Assembly: GCA_004352715.1 (NCBI GenBank)
Contig: SCFE01000094.1
Coordinates: forward strand, 774,796-838,795
Direction of reading: 5' to 3'
Length of the DNA: 64,000 nucleotides
Origin: Hofstenia miamia
Taxonomy: Eukaryota; Xenacoelomorpha; Acoela
Of this stretch, positions 47,080-58,434 are shown piece by piece. The stretch's first letter is position 1. Each line of letters begins with the position of its first letter. The notes beneath the pieces are model-generated. The model saw nothing but the letters and a program-made list of their open reading frames with translations. It had not been told where the DNA came from and ran no database searches. The translations under genes and the position numbers were made by a program.

Positions 47080-47458
47080 CAGAGTTGCAAGCGGCTCAGA
47101 TAAAAAGGGTCCAGTTCGTTTCGATTCTATTCGGTTTGGTTCAGTTCGGTCCGGTTTGAATTCAACTGGTTTGAATATCTGATTTGCAAGTGAATCACAA
47201 CGGTTGGACATTTCAAAATGACGAATTGCATCATTGTATTTAAATAAATATACATCAATGCTCTCTCTATTTCGTGACTCTTGATTTTAACAATGACTTA
47301 GAAATTAGAATTCATTGAATAATAGTTGTTATAGAGGTTTTTCCCGATTTTATGAATGGATTAAATTATTAGCTTTAAACGGCTTGTTCATTTCGTTTTC
47401 ATTTTGAAGGGGCTCGGTTTGGCTCGGTTTCTGAAAATTAGAACCGCTTATAACTCTA
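47080..47458. mobile_element. hAT-like MITE with CAGAGTTGCAAGCGG ends
   Basis: The left end CAGAGTTGCAAGCGGCTC and the reversed right end (TAGAGTTATAAGCGGTTC) match at 14 of 18 positions. Flanking octamers GTCCCAAT (47,072-47,079) and GTCATAAT (47,459-47,466) agree at 6 of 8 positions. CGGTT and CGGTTTGG motifs fill the subterminal parts. There is no coding capacity. Confidence 0.6.
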
Positions 47459-47802
47459 GTCATAATTTCTATCTGAATACAGTGTGTTAATTAAGCATTT
47501 CTTGTGATTTTTACGACAGGATATGTGAAAAATATCAACCGAGTGGGTCGGGTTGTCTCTTTGTAGCAATTATACATTCATAAACGGAAGAATTTCATTA
47601 AAATTAGTAAAACTAATTGTGACAGTTAATCAATTCGAAATGGGCCTTGAAATATTTTGGAATTGAAATAGATGCACTAGTTCACTGCGGGAAGTGAGTG
47701 GGCACGGACTCACTTCTTTTTTGTATTATATATATATAAACTTTATTTTTAATTGCTGTGTATTCTTGCTGATGAAGGCTAATAATATAGCCGAAAGTAC
47801 TA

Positions 47803-47876
47803 CATATATATATANNNNNNNNNNNNNNNNNNNNNNNNNNNNNNNNNNNNNNNNNNNNNNNNNNNNNNNNNNNNNN

Positions 47877-47907
<31 letters not shown>
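47803..47907. repeat. (TA)n microsatellite containing a 62-base gap
   Basis: TA repeats flank a run of N from 47,815 to 47,876. Open frames across it are artefacts of the gap. Confidence 0.95.
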
Positions 47908-47910
<3 letters not shown>

Positions 47911-49090
47911 TTGCATTTTTCATGTATATATTTAACTAGACTTAGGAAAATGTTTTGCAGGTCAGACCGGCCGGCCAACCGGTTCGGCTTCGGTTGGCAC
48001 CGGTACCAATCTGGTGGGGTCGACAATTTTTCGCCCGGTTAGTACACCTACGATTTACAGAATAATAATTTTCTGTCAATAAATTGCTAGTGCTTCACGA
48101 ATTTTAATTGGTTTTGTACGTAAACATGTGGAACTTGTGCAAAACATCAAAAATTTCATTTTAGCGATGGCGCTAATTAAATAAATCATGCTTCTCTACA
48201 TCAATTTCAAGCAAAATTTTTTAAAGTAAATAAATTCATTAATCACTGCTTTGCGCTTAAATGAATTCTGCCTTTTCTGTGAGGTTGGTTCAGCACTATA
48301 AGTAAAATTAAAAAATAACAATATTGGTACAGAATAGATAATGAAACAATTGAATGCTGTTTTTATTTGTTTTAATTATAGGGTGTTATTGTTAAATATT
48401 TAGCTTGTTTAACGAATGTTTGATAGAAAATATATAAATTATTTTGATTTTGTTTTGTATGTCTGATTGTAGGTTGGATGGCTTGTCTGATGACGCGTTT
48501 GACATGGGTGATACACTGGCAAACATTCGTCAAACATTTTGCTTGCCAAATATTGGTCATACAAGTGTGATAGTGTATCATCCCCTTGCGAGTCAATTTG
48601 ATAGTTTTAATTCACTTTGTTATTGTTTTTAGAAATCATTATTTAAGCTTAAATAAATTTTAGGTGTGTTGAACAGTGCTGCTTTTTGATTATGCATATC
48701 CATAAATTTCCATAAAATTTACATCCCAGAAAATAATTTCCATTTCCATGAATGGAAACTTCAATTTCCATATGCAACTGGTTGTAAAACTGTTTAGCAT
48801 TCATATCACTATCGGCAAGGCTTTGTTTGTTAAGTTATCAGAGTTGATTAATCACAATTATTGTCCATCTACTTACAATAATAACATCAAATCGAAATGT
48901 AGCGCGCTTTACAAAATTAATTATGCAGAAGGGAGTGTCAAAATAATTTACGCAAGTATTGAATTCTTTGTCTATCGGCAATTTGACGAAAAATTCCGCA
49001 TAATTCTGAATTACACATGTAGCTATTTGGGTAAGTTGCACAACTTTTGTCGTTCTTGAAGTTCTTTATAATTGAAATATTTATCCCCAG
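47908..49090. other. Non-coding stretch with a short GC-rich patch
   Basis: A patch at about 47,960-48,050 is rich in CCGG, GGCCGG and GGTTCGG motifs, unlike its surroundings, and could be the end of another element. No partner end was found. Nothing coding was recognised. Confidence 0.4.
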
Positions 49091-50347
49091 TTAAGGTAGG
49101 TTTCAGGGGGGGTCCCTTTTTTCGGATATATAGCACTTAAGAACTATTTCTGCTGCATACCATATGTGTAACGGTATCAGAATTGGTTTCTGATTTTTTT
49201 TCCGCATATTTTAATTTTTTTGTGCATATTTAATGAGGTGTTATTATAAATAGACACGATTGTCTATGGCAAGAAATCTCAAAAAGTATAATAGCTAGAG
49301 CTGTAGTTTTTTGCACAGATATAGATACATACTATATCTAGAATTTGAACCAGAATTAAAGTAATTCAATGAAAAATAAATTTTTTATAATTTTTTTAAA
49401 TTATACTGACATTTTTTGTACTCGGAAATTGAAGAAAATTTCTTTTATCTATCCAAAATCTTCTCTGAATATACTTTGATCTTAAAGATTGAGGCACAAA
49501 ATCATCTTCAAACTATAAGGAATAATCACAGCAAATTTCAAAACAATAGAGCAAATACTTTTTGAGATATCCTGCTATAACGATCTATAAAGTGATAAAA
49601 AATTAGAAACAGAGAAAATTGCGTTTGAAAATTTTGATATATTACAGAAAATATTTGCTTAACTTAAAACGCCCCAGCCTCATATGTGTCATCTGCTGCG
49701 TTCACCAGCGCATGCTGTCTGTGTTTTCGTAGAGCTCTTTTCTCGGTGTCAACTCTGACGACTGAATTTCTCACTCTTTTGATGTAAAATGACGTAATCC
49801 ATCAATAACGAATTTTCCGCATTCAAAGCCAAGTTTTCGAAAAACATCAACGCGCCCAAGTTCACCATCATTGTATACAATAGCAGCATCTAGCACAGCA
49901 ATCTCTAATCTTTCTCTACCAACAAACACACTCTTAGGGGATCTATTCCAAATCAGGTTGTGATATGATTCATTGTTGTTTTGGGTTCCCCCGTGGAGAC
50001 ATTTCGTGAGGAGGGCGTCACTTGAAAGTTCAATGAAAATTGGCTTGATTTGTTCTAGCACAAACTTTGGCAATACGTTTTTGTTATCCCTTTTGCACCA
50101 ATCACCACACAAATCATGATTTCCTCCCCTGTGATGAAAAATAGCCACTATGCTTCTTCTCATACCAGTATTTTTTTTAAATGTTAGGTGCATTCAAATG
50201 CAATTTCTAACAATATATAGACTTTTTAATGTATTAAAACACTGTTTATCTTAAAGCTGAATAGTTGACGATTCTAAAAACACCAAAATGTCATAACTGA
50301 TTTTTTTAACCCAAACAACCTTTCATGGCCCTGAAACCTACCCTTAA
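49091..50347 (-). mobile_element. Mutator-like element with short inverted ends
   Basis: The left end TTAAGGTAGGTTTCAGGG (49,091-49,108) is mirrored by CCCTGAAACCTACCCTTAA (50,329-50,347), apart from one extra base. The ends enclose the Mutator-like transposase fragment on the minus strand. The 1.26-kb length means the element is a deleted derivative. No clear 8-11-bp target duplication was seen. Confidence 0.7.
49771..50193 (-). pseudogene. Mutator-like transposase, C-terminal fragment
   Basis: A 140-residue open frame reads FHHRGGNHDLCGDWCKR, then VLPKFVLEQIKPIFIELSSD, then LLTKCLHGGTQNNNESYHNL, then SPKSVFVGRERLEIAVLDAA. The H-x-LC-x-x-WCK start and the CLHG-TQN-NES motif with a following SPK-FVG segment match the C-terminal domain of invertebrate Mutator-like transposases. 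The catalytic core normally N-terminal to it is missing, because the left inverted end lies close upstream. The frame has no internal stop but cannot encode an active enzyme alone. The first ATG is probably not a true start. Confidence 0.75.
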
Positions 50348-51533
50348 ATGAGTGCCCTTTGAATTTTTCTGTTAATCTAGGATGCAAGATTTCATTTTAT
50401 ATCAGGAATGCGCAAATGTAGACAATTGGCCATACAATTTCAACGGAAGTATAATAATTTTTATTCAAGAACTCATCACGAAATATAAGAAATTATTAAA
50501 AAAACTATTACTAATCAAATAAACACGAATTACAAATTCATTTTGAGCAAGATTCACAGACTACAGTTTGACACCCCCAGCACGTCATTCTGCGATTAAT
50601 TTTTTTTATATAATCTTGACATATTTTTCTAGTGTAGTTATTGCAGTTTCTGTAAGACATGCAATCTTTTAATTTATTGAATTTGAAAAATCAATTCGTT
50701 GTTAGCACACAATTCTTTTAATAATTGCATAAGGAACTCCCATCTGTTCCCCGACCATGTCTCCATTTTCTTGCAGATAATGGAGGCATTCAATGTTCCA
50801 ATATCTACAGTGTTTTCATAGACGTTGGGGGCCTATCTAAATGTAATTGAACAACTTACTTAGAATTTAAACATTTGAACTGATGCATCAACTGCCCCCT
50901 TCGTGCGATTATAATAATCCTTTATTTTTTGGTTTGAGGTTTAAGTGTACTATTGGGTCCTGACTGGGCTTTGCATCTATGTATTTTTTGTACTCGTCAT
51001 CTCATTTTACTGACCAAATATTTCTTGAAAACAAGATATTCCTTCAACATTTATCCAATTTTAGGAAATCCAATGAGTCCTCCATGATGTTGAACAATAT
51101 TTATATAGTGTTCTAAACATTTCAGTTATCCATTTTTTGTAATGGGATGCGTTGCATTGACTATGTCTTCTGTTGGATTCGACCTTGATTGTTCAGGGGA
51201 ACTCGAAACCACAAAAATCGTAAGATGCTAAAAATAAAAAAATCATCCCCAATGCCGTCATTTTCAGTAGCAGAGGAGTCTCGTCATCTTCCCAGAGTTG
51301 CATATAGAAGTGGATATTTCCATGTCATTCCATTTCCAGATTATGGAAATAGAAATTGAATGGAAATCGAAATCATTTTATGGAATGGAAATTTGGTGGA
51401 AATTTATGAAAATGCAATTTCAAAAATACATTTTATATTTAAATAAAAAATCTTTAAGAACAGTCATAAACAGCATTAAAATAAACTAAATTATTCGGAA
51501 TTATACAAATCAGAGCGAATACAACCATAAAAA
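50348..51533. other. Non-coding stretch
   Basis: No gene was recognised. Near 51,330-51,420 repeated TGGAAAT motifs occur, and a similar TTTCCAT-rich patch lies at 48,700-48,775. Confidence 0.4.
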
Positions 51534-52540
51534 TTGGTTAACTTCAAATCATTTGCTAATGGTCTTTTGCAAGTTATAAAGCGCCTACAATCTTTGTCTT
51601 GCCTTATCATCCTTGATGATATATTCACACACCTTGCTCCTCTTTCACAAAATCTTCAATCAGAGACAATTGATATTTCTAGTGCAAGAACATTGGTGAC
51701 AGAGCACATCAATCTTCTCAAAGATAAAAGAAGCAAGGAATACTTCATCAAAATAAGGGAATTGGTGATAACCCTAGGTGAAAAAGAACATTGGTGACAG
51801 AGCACATCAATCTTCTCAAAGATAAAGGAAGCAAGGAATACTTCATCAAAATAAGGGAATTGGTGATAACCCTAGGTGGACAGGAAATCATTGATTTGCA
51901 TATGCCATTTACAAGAAAACGAAAGTATAGTCAGTGTGCACTAGACAGCATGGAACATATTTCATCTTGACATCGTGATATTGACACAGATCTTCAAAAT
52001 GAAAATCCTTTGGACTATTTTCGACTCACTATGTTTTATCCAATTCTAGACTCTATTCTGAGTGAAATGCATTAGGTTTTCCAAGCAGTCCATTATTGAA
52101 TGCAATGTCGGCCTTCCAACCTACAAGTATAAATTTTCTCAAAGTTGATGCGATGAAACCTTTTGAAAAACATTTTCACATATGTGGTGATATTTCATAG
52201 TGAAATCGCAATCAGAAGAAATTCAAAATATTACTGAAGTAATAAATTTAATGCATCCAAAAGAAGGTTTCCCATCCGTTCCCATCGCTATCAAAACTTT
52301 TCGGTTGTCACTTACTATACCTGTTGCAAATGTTTTCGACAATGCCTCAAACAAAAAACTTTCTAAGAAATACTATGAAGGAGAAAGGTACAAGCTCATT
52401 GGCACTGATTTCTATTGAAAAAGTATTAGAAAGAAATATCGATCTTGAACATTGTGCCAATATTTTTGCAAGAAGGAATTGCCTGCGTGATTCCATTGGA
52501 AAAAATCAGAATCGAAATACATCTCTTTTGTTGATTTAAA
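51534..52540 (+). pseudogene. hAT transposase relic (ZMYM1-like, C-terminal half)
   Basis: The first frame (51,534-51,797) has SLSCLIILDDIFTHLAPLSQ, NLQSETIDIS and an alpha-helical INLLKDKR segment. This is the layout of the DUF4371/ZMYM1-like hAT transposase core. After breaks come RKRKYS, NPLDYFRLTMFYPILDSIL and, at 52,290-52,420, IKTFRLSLTIPVANVF. A second frame (52,324-52,539) carries FLRNTMKEKGTSSLALISIE, the hAT C-terminal dimerisation segment. Several stops and a one-base frame shift near 52,340 make it inactive. A 99-bp stretch is tandemly duplicated at 51,687-51,883, which breaks the frame. No inverted ends were found. Confidence 0.78.
51687..51883 (+). repeat. ~99-bp tandem duplication inside the hAT relic
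   Basis: The block beginning GAACATTGGTGACAGAGCAC and ending GATAACCCTAGGTG occurs twice in direct succession, differing by about one base, so the duplication is recent relative to the decay of the gene or reflects assembly. Confidence 0.85.
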
Positions 52541-53434
52541 ATTTTTCCTTTTTATAATTATTTTTGGCAATATCCACCCTAAGCCCTCCACTTATGCTTA
52601 ATATTTCAAGGATGATTCTTAAATTTTTAATTATTTATTGTTTTGGTTTTGTCAAATATATACTTTGCTTTCCATTAAAATAATTTTGTATAATATTTTA
52701 GAATAAAGTGTTTAATTTTTTACATTATTTTATGTGGCAATTTTATTACAAAGTATTTCGAAATACGTTATTAAAATCATTATATATTCACGTTATGTGC
52801 CTGGGGTTATAGCCCCCACTTAGTTTTTAGACTGTAGACAAGCTCCTGCTCAAATTACATTGGTTAAATAATATACTGGTACAGCGAAAGCAATTCTAAC
52901 TTACATATAAAATTTGGAAACTGGCGGCGAAATTTCAGATATTTTAAGGCCAGGACCCGTTTGTGAAATATATCATTCGTTACTAATTCTGCTTCCAACT
53001 TGTAAATGCATATATAATTATTTTAATTTTTAATGACACCGCAATTAATATTATTATCTACAGAAATTATGTGATGCATATGAACTTACTCCAAGACTTC
53101 TTCCACATATCATCGCCATGTGTACATGACTTTACCTTATTCATTTTTAGTTCAATTTTGTACAGAACTGAAACTGAAATATAATTAAAACTATGAAATT
53201 GAAATAGCCTTGGCTGAGGCAAGGGTGAAAAGCATTACAAAATTATATTATGTGTACCTTAGTAGTTTCAACCAAACCAATTATTGAACTGAATTGCAAT
53301 TATTTTTCAAAATGTTAGTAATTAATGAAGTTGATCAGCTTATTTTTTGTTTCTTTCTTAATAAATTGTCATAAAATAATGCTGGGAGTTTTCTATCAAC
53401 ATACAACAGGGCCTCTCCGATATATTGTATATTT
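52541..53434. other. AT-rich non-coding stretch
   Basis: No gene or structured repeat was recognised. Confidence 0.35.
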
Positions 53435-53646
53435 CTATTTTTGATCTCAAAACAGTGTTGAAGCACTTAAAATTTTCTATTTGCAATTGAAAAAAACAAA
53501 TATTTATTTATTCTTCTAATACTTATTTATATTCGGATCCGTTTCGGATCGAAACTAAAATTCTTTTAAAAATTCGGATCGGATCCCGATCATTAAGCTT
53601 CGGATCCGGATCAGATCCTAAAATTTTGGATCCGATTCCATCTCTG
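53435..53646 (+). mobile_element. Partial copy of the CAGAGAT-ended hAT-like element
   Basis: The segment matches the right third of the 44,492-45,777 element: TTTTATCTCAA/TTTGATCTCAA start, ATTCGGATCCGTTTCGGAT, and the end AAAATTTTGGATCCGATTCC (then ATCTCTG). The left end is absent within 1 kb upstream. Confidence 0.75.
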
Positions 53647-56084
53647 TAACAGGGAACTGGAGCAAATAATATTTCTTGTAGAATTTTTAATGATTTCGAC
53701 CCCCGCACCCATAGCTACGGTTTGCATTGTACTCTCAAATATAAATAAAATATGATATGACTGCATCTGCTGAGTGTTACTATTCATTAAATTTGGTAAC
53801 ATAACTCAATTTTTATTCTACTAAAATTTCAACCGAATTTTATGATATAATGTTAACCAATTACAAGTCAGGGCCTTCGAACAAACGAAATCATATCTGA
53901 ATCTGAATGTATGCCATTGGAACAGCACAGAGATGAATCTAGAAATTTCTAGTGGGGTACTTAAATTTTTTATATATAGATAAATGCGGAATATGTATAA
54001 ATCACACTTTTCAGATGAATTTCTCTATCGTAGAATAAACTTAAATTTTTATGTTTCAAAGTAACTTTTAAAAGCAGACGATTTTGTAAAGAATTTGTTA
54101 TGATTCGGATTTGGGTTTTGCAAATGCATTGCTCGACTCGAGTTTGGAGTAAATAAGTGGATTCGTAGGGCTCTATTATAGAAAAAATGAAAATCAACAT
54201 ACAATACATCTGAAGCCACAAAAACCACTTAAGGCACCCATGGCTTTGTGTAATTCAATATTTAGTGCAATGAGCTTGATTCTATTGAGATGAGCCCGCT
54301 TGTGTAATATATTTCTTTTGTTTATTTAAATGTGCCCCGGTGACCCAAATCCCTTAAAAAATTTACCAAGCTCACCCATCCAAAAATTCATGACCCGGCA
54401 CCGAGGATCAGATGATGCAGTTGCAACTCTGGTAGACACGACTAATTGAGTAGGAAAATATCATCGCCTGCTATTAAGATATAGATGCTGCATTAAGTCG
54501 AAGGCTTTTGCTAAACAATTTCTTCAAACTATAGCATCAAATGAAATAGAACATTTGACAACATTAATAGTTGTAATTGGGCGGGTTACCTCATTACAGT
54601 TGAACAAGGCAAAGTCTGGCCATGGCATTTTTTCGAAAATTTTTTGCCAGAGCGACCTGAGCCTAGATTTTCTAAGTATTAGCCATTGTTACAGAAACGA
54701 TTTGATTAACTTCACCATTTTAATTTATGATGTAGGTAATTGGAAATACATATTATTAATCTCACTGAAATATTTTGTCCAGGTAAACCCCTGAGGCTTG
54801 ATAGTCACACAAAATCCCATTTTCTGAACCTTGTTTGAAAAAAATTAGGTCGGGCTGAAATATTACGATTGAAAACAGATTCGGGCAAGGCCGGACCATA
54901 AACAGGAAATGTTTAATTTACAACTCTGAATTAATAATACAAACTTAAATTTGGCTTGCACAGAACAATTACTAATATATTTCAAACATTCAATTTAACC
55001 TCCCATTTTTTATTCATATTCTATTGACTATAAACTAATGGATAATGTTAATGTCCGTTGAAAATACGAGCTACAGCAGTTATTTTCAAGATATTTGACT
55101 AAACATCAACAATACACTTGTAAATACCTGAAAAGGTTTTATAACATAACATGGAAGAGACAGCTTGGCCCTAGGCAATACAAAAATAGTTCCATAATAA
55201 TCTAGATTTACATTTTGTTGGAACATAATAATAATTGATTGCAATTTCCAATAAAGTAATTACAAAATAAAATTCATTATTTGCAATTGCTTTTTACTCA
55301 CAATTTTTAACTAAATCCAATTAGCATATTTTACGGTTATTGTTACGTTTCCTATATATTTCCACATTAGCTTTCATTTATCAAGTGAATCTTGATTCTT
55401 TGCTTTATTCGTTGTCTTTCGATTTTATTGATCTACATCTATTTGATGAAGATGATCAAAGCATTTGAAAATGGATTAATAAACACTGCAAATGTACGAA
55501 GGCTTTAAAAAAATTTTATTGATTCTTTTTAAAATTCTGTTGGTATCAGTTGATATTAATGGATTTTTTGTCAACAAAGCAATGAATATAATTTGAAATG
55601 ATTCCAACGTCAGTTCTCGATCATATGCATTAAGCATTGTCGATGTAAATTTTGAATTGAAAAAACAACAGCGGCGATTTAAGGAAATTACTTTTGATTT
55701 TTTACTTATAAGCCGTACGATGGAGTATTTTGACAATCTGTAATATAATACCACTTGGGAAAGCAATTGTTTTACTTTGAAAATGGAATTATATGAGCTT
55801 AATGAAAATTCAAGGGTGGGTCAAGCCAAAATTTAGCTAAAATCTTATAATTAAAATAAATTGAATTTCTTAAGTGAACTCGCCTATATGAAATAGCGGG
55901 TCTGATTCGTAGACCAGGAAAATCTCAAGTGCTACCAACAATCAGTTTAGCCGAACCCGAGTTGATAACTTCTAATCACTGGGAATTTCAAAAACATCGA
56001 AGAATTCTGAATCCAATCAAATTGTTTGGATGTTCACATAAAATAGTTTTGTCCAATGAAATTTAATTTTAACTTTTCTTATAA
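53647..56084. other. Non-coding stretch upstream of the receptor gene
   Basis: No gene was recognised. CAACTCTG ends occur at about 54,424-54,432 and 54,921-54,928 and could be right ends of hAT-like elements, but no left partner was found. No core promoter for the receptor was identified. Confidence 0.35.
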
Positions 56085-56426
56085 ATGTTGCGTTACATTT
56101 TAAAATATGTTATTAAAATGAATGTAACGCAAGAAATAGAACTACAGTTTCTGAGTATTGCAATTAGTAAAGCTATGATTTTTGTATGTCTATTTGGCGT
56201 GGTTTCCAATTTTGCAATTCTGCTTGTAATTATTGCTACAAAAACGATGCGTAATAATCATTACTTCTTAATTGGTAATTTGGCTTTCAATGATTGCCTT
56301 CTTTCCTTCATCATGTCCATTACACTCTTAACTCCAATTCTAACCACGTTCACAGGAAAAGTGCCTGGGCCTCCAGTAATTGGTAGAATTTTATGCTCAC
56401 TAAAATCTCAGAATGCCGTTTTCTCA
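56085..56426 (+). CDS. Rhodopsin-like GPCR, exon 1 (N-terminus to TM3 start)
   Basis: Exon 1 encodes 114 residues and ends in phase 0 at a GTAAGT donor (56,427). The first ATG is 56,085. A second in-frame ATG at 56,118 begins MNVTQ, with an N-glycosylation site, and is an equally good start. TM1 contains GVVSNFAILLVI, with SN in place of the usual GN. TM2 has GNLAFNDCLLSF, the LAxxD motif. The cysteine before TM3 (CSLKSQ) would form the conserved disulfide. With exons 2 and 3 the protein is about 318 residues, the usual size for a small class A receptor. It would act at the cell surface and signal through G proteins. Ligand is unknown. Confidence 0.8.
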
Positions 56427-57244
56427 GTAAGTATTTTATATTAATCACGCAATTTGCCATAATTAATAACCAAAAATGTTATTTCTGTAAGCTTACTACT
56501 TTGCCTATTTAGCATTAATAGAACTATTCAGAAGTCACTAATCTTTTTGTAATTATCAAAACTATTTTGATTTAAGACCTTTCCACTGATGGGTGACCTA
56601 AGGTAATACAGGTCTTCATTTCACTATGTTAATAGAGAGAACAGTTTTTCATTGCATTGAAAAGACATTTTCAAAGCGTTTTTAAAAAAAATTTAGCATG
56701 TATATTCTCTTAATGTTTTTGCGACTACTCTAGCTTTAATCATTTTTGAAATTGAAAATTACATTTAAGCATTGACTACCGGTACTAGGTGACTTTCCTA
56801 AAATATTTCTTTTTATATCCCTTATAAATAACCTGATGTAAGAACCGCTGTGGAATCTCAATTTCTATGATGTAACAAAGAAAATATAAGTTTATACCTG
56901 GTATTTTTTTACTTTGAAAGTAAATTGAATTTTCCAGTTCATTGCAATAATTCTGTAAAAAAATTATAATAACATTTCCAATTATATCCCTACAATATTT
57001 TATTGTATTATCACTGCAATGCATAACAAACAACTATTCAATTTTCAACTTACTACAACAAATTATACAACCGAATAAAATGATTTCTAGTTATTGTATT
57101 CTCATTTAATGTAAAAATATAAGTAGCAATTTGCCAAGTCTTAGTATGCTAATTTTGTTTGAACTAAGGCTTCCACAAATTATCTCAAGAATTACTCTGC
57201 ACAAGAGAACAATGCACCCATATTTTTACAAATTTTTTATTTAG

Positions 57245-57578
57245 ACGATAACAAATTCTGCATTAATTATTACCCTCATTGCTGTAGAAAGATGCTTGGC
57301 AGTAGTATTTCCAATTTTCTATCAACAACATGTCACTAAAAGAATTTGTTTCAAGGTGTCAGGAATTCTTTGGCTTTACAGCTGCACTCTTTTTATTATA
57401 AAAGATTATTTTTCTATAAAAGTAGAAAATAAATTTTGCTCACAGGACTATACGAATGCAATTTCTGTGTTCTTTGGGACAGTCAATGTCATTGATTATA
57501 TCATTGTACAATTACTGATCCCAATATTTTGCTACTGTTGCATTGCTTGGAAAATTTCACTTAAGATTTCAAAATCAG
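57245..57578 (+). CDS. Rhodopsin-like GPCR, exon 2 (TM3 to intracellular loop 3)
   Basis: The acceptor TTTATTTAG precedes 57,245, and the exon ends in phase 1 at a GTAAAG donor (57,579). It encodes 111 codons plus one base. TM3 ends with VERCLAVVFP, so the DRY motif is ERC (57,287-57,295). TM4 has GILWLYSCTLFI. The second extracellular loop has a cysteine (KFCSQDY) that can pair with the exon 1 cysteine. TM5 contains VIDYIIVQLLIPIFCYCCIAW, read in two parts with the LIP proline. Intron 1 is 818 bp and intron 2 is 575 bp (with an N at 57,777). The same frame joins all three exons. Confidence 0.8.
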
Positions 57579-58153
57579 GTAAAGCAAACTAATTTTTTTA
57601 ACATTAAATAAGCATCATGCAGCTGCATTAAAATTATGTTCAATCTTTAACTTTGATTTACAGTTATTTACGATTAATGTAGGTCAATATTTTGTCTAGT
57701 AATTTCCAAAAAGTCGAAGTTTTCAATTGAAGAAATTTGACCAAGTTCTTTTTCTAAAAATTACAAAACTATATATNTTGTATTACTTCAAATGTAAATA
57801 TCCAGTGAATATTTTTAAATATATTTATAAGGAGTGAAATATAAATCATCAAAGTTTTGCATTTCTATTTGCCTCATTTTGCTTTAACTTTATTTGATTT
57901 TCTATATCGCAGACTGCATTCATTTTATCAAATTGACAAATATGCCACAATAAATTCTCAAGTAAACAATCTTTAGATAATGATTACATAAATTTCAAGG
58001 AAAATTCCTACTTCAAACGTTATTTTTCAATTGTATGAAAGCAGCTTTCTCTAATGCGTTTATTAGATTTTACAAATTATAATTTCGCTATTCAATGATA
58101 ATTAAATAAATATTCACACAAAGTGCACAATTTTAAGCAATGGGATTTTTTAG

Positions 58154-58434
58154 GAACTGCGAAAACTAAATCTGTGAAGTCTAGTGCAAAATCCAACGTT
58201 ACACGGATGCTATTTACAGTTACAGTGATTTTTGTATTGACTACCCTTCCTGATAGAGTGCATTTCGTATTTCTTACTAATACATTGAAAAGACCTCTGT
58301 GGGACTTTGATAGTGTGTATCAAAAAATCACTACTTTGCTTGTCCTGACAAACGTTGGTGTGAATTTTTTTGTATACCCTCTCACAAATTCACATTTCAA
58401 GTCATCAGCAATTAAGCTATTAAAGTGCTTGTAA
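58154..58434 (+). CDS. Rhodopsin-like GPCR, exon 3 (TM6, TM7 and tail)
   Basis: The acceptor TTTTTTAG precedes 58,154. The split glycine codon joins cleanly to exon 2 and the frame ends at TAA 58,432-58,434. The loop before TM6 is basic (KTKSVKSSAKSNVTR). TM6 reads MLFTVTVIFVLTTLPDRVHF, with LP but without the usual CWxP. TM7 is NVGVNFFVYPLTN, so the NPxxY motif is changed to NFFVY. The C-terminal tail is short (about 17 residues) and ends KLLKCL, where the cysteine is a possible palmitoylation site. The variant DRY, CWxP and NPxxY motifs suggest a divergent orphan receptor rather than a known peptide or amine class. No stop or frame break is seen. Confidence 0.8.

Noticed and set aside
47694-47939. 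Open frames across the TA repeat
   Set aside because: They run through 62 N characters and TA repeats, so the translation is an artefact.
54419-54928. A hAT-like element ending in CAACTCTG
   Set aside because: Two right-end-like motifs are in the same orientation and no left end (CAGAGTTG) was found within reach.
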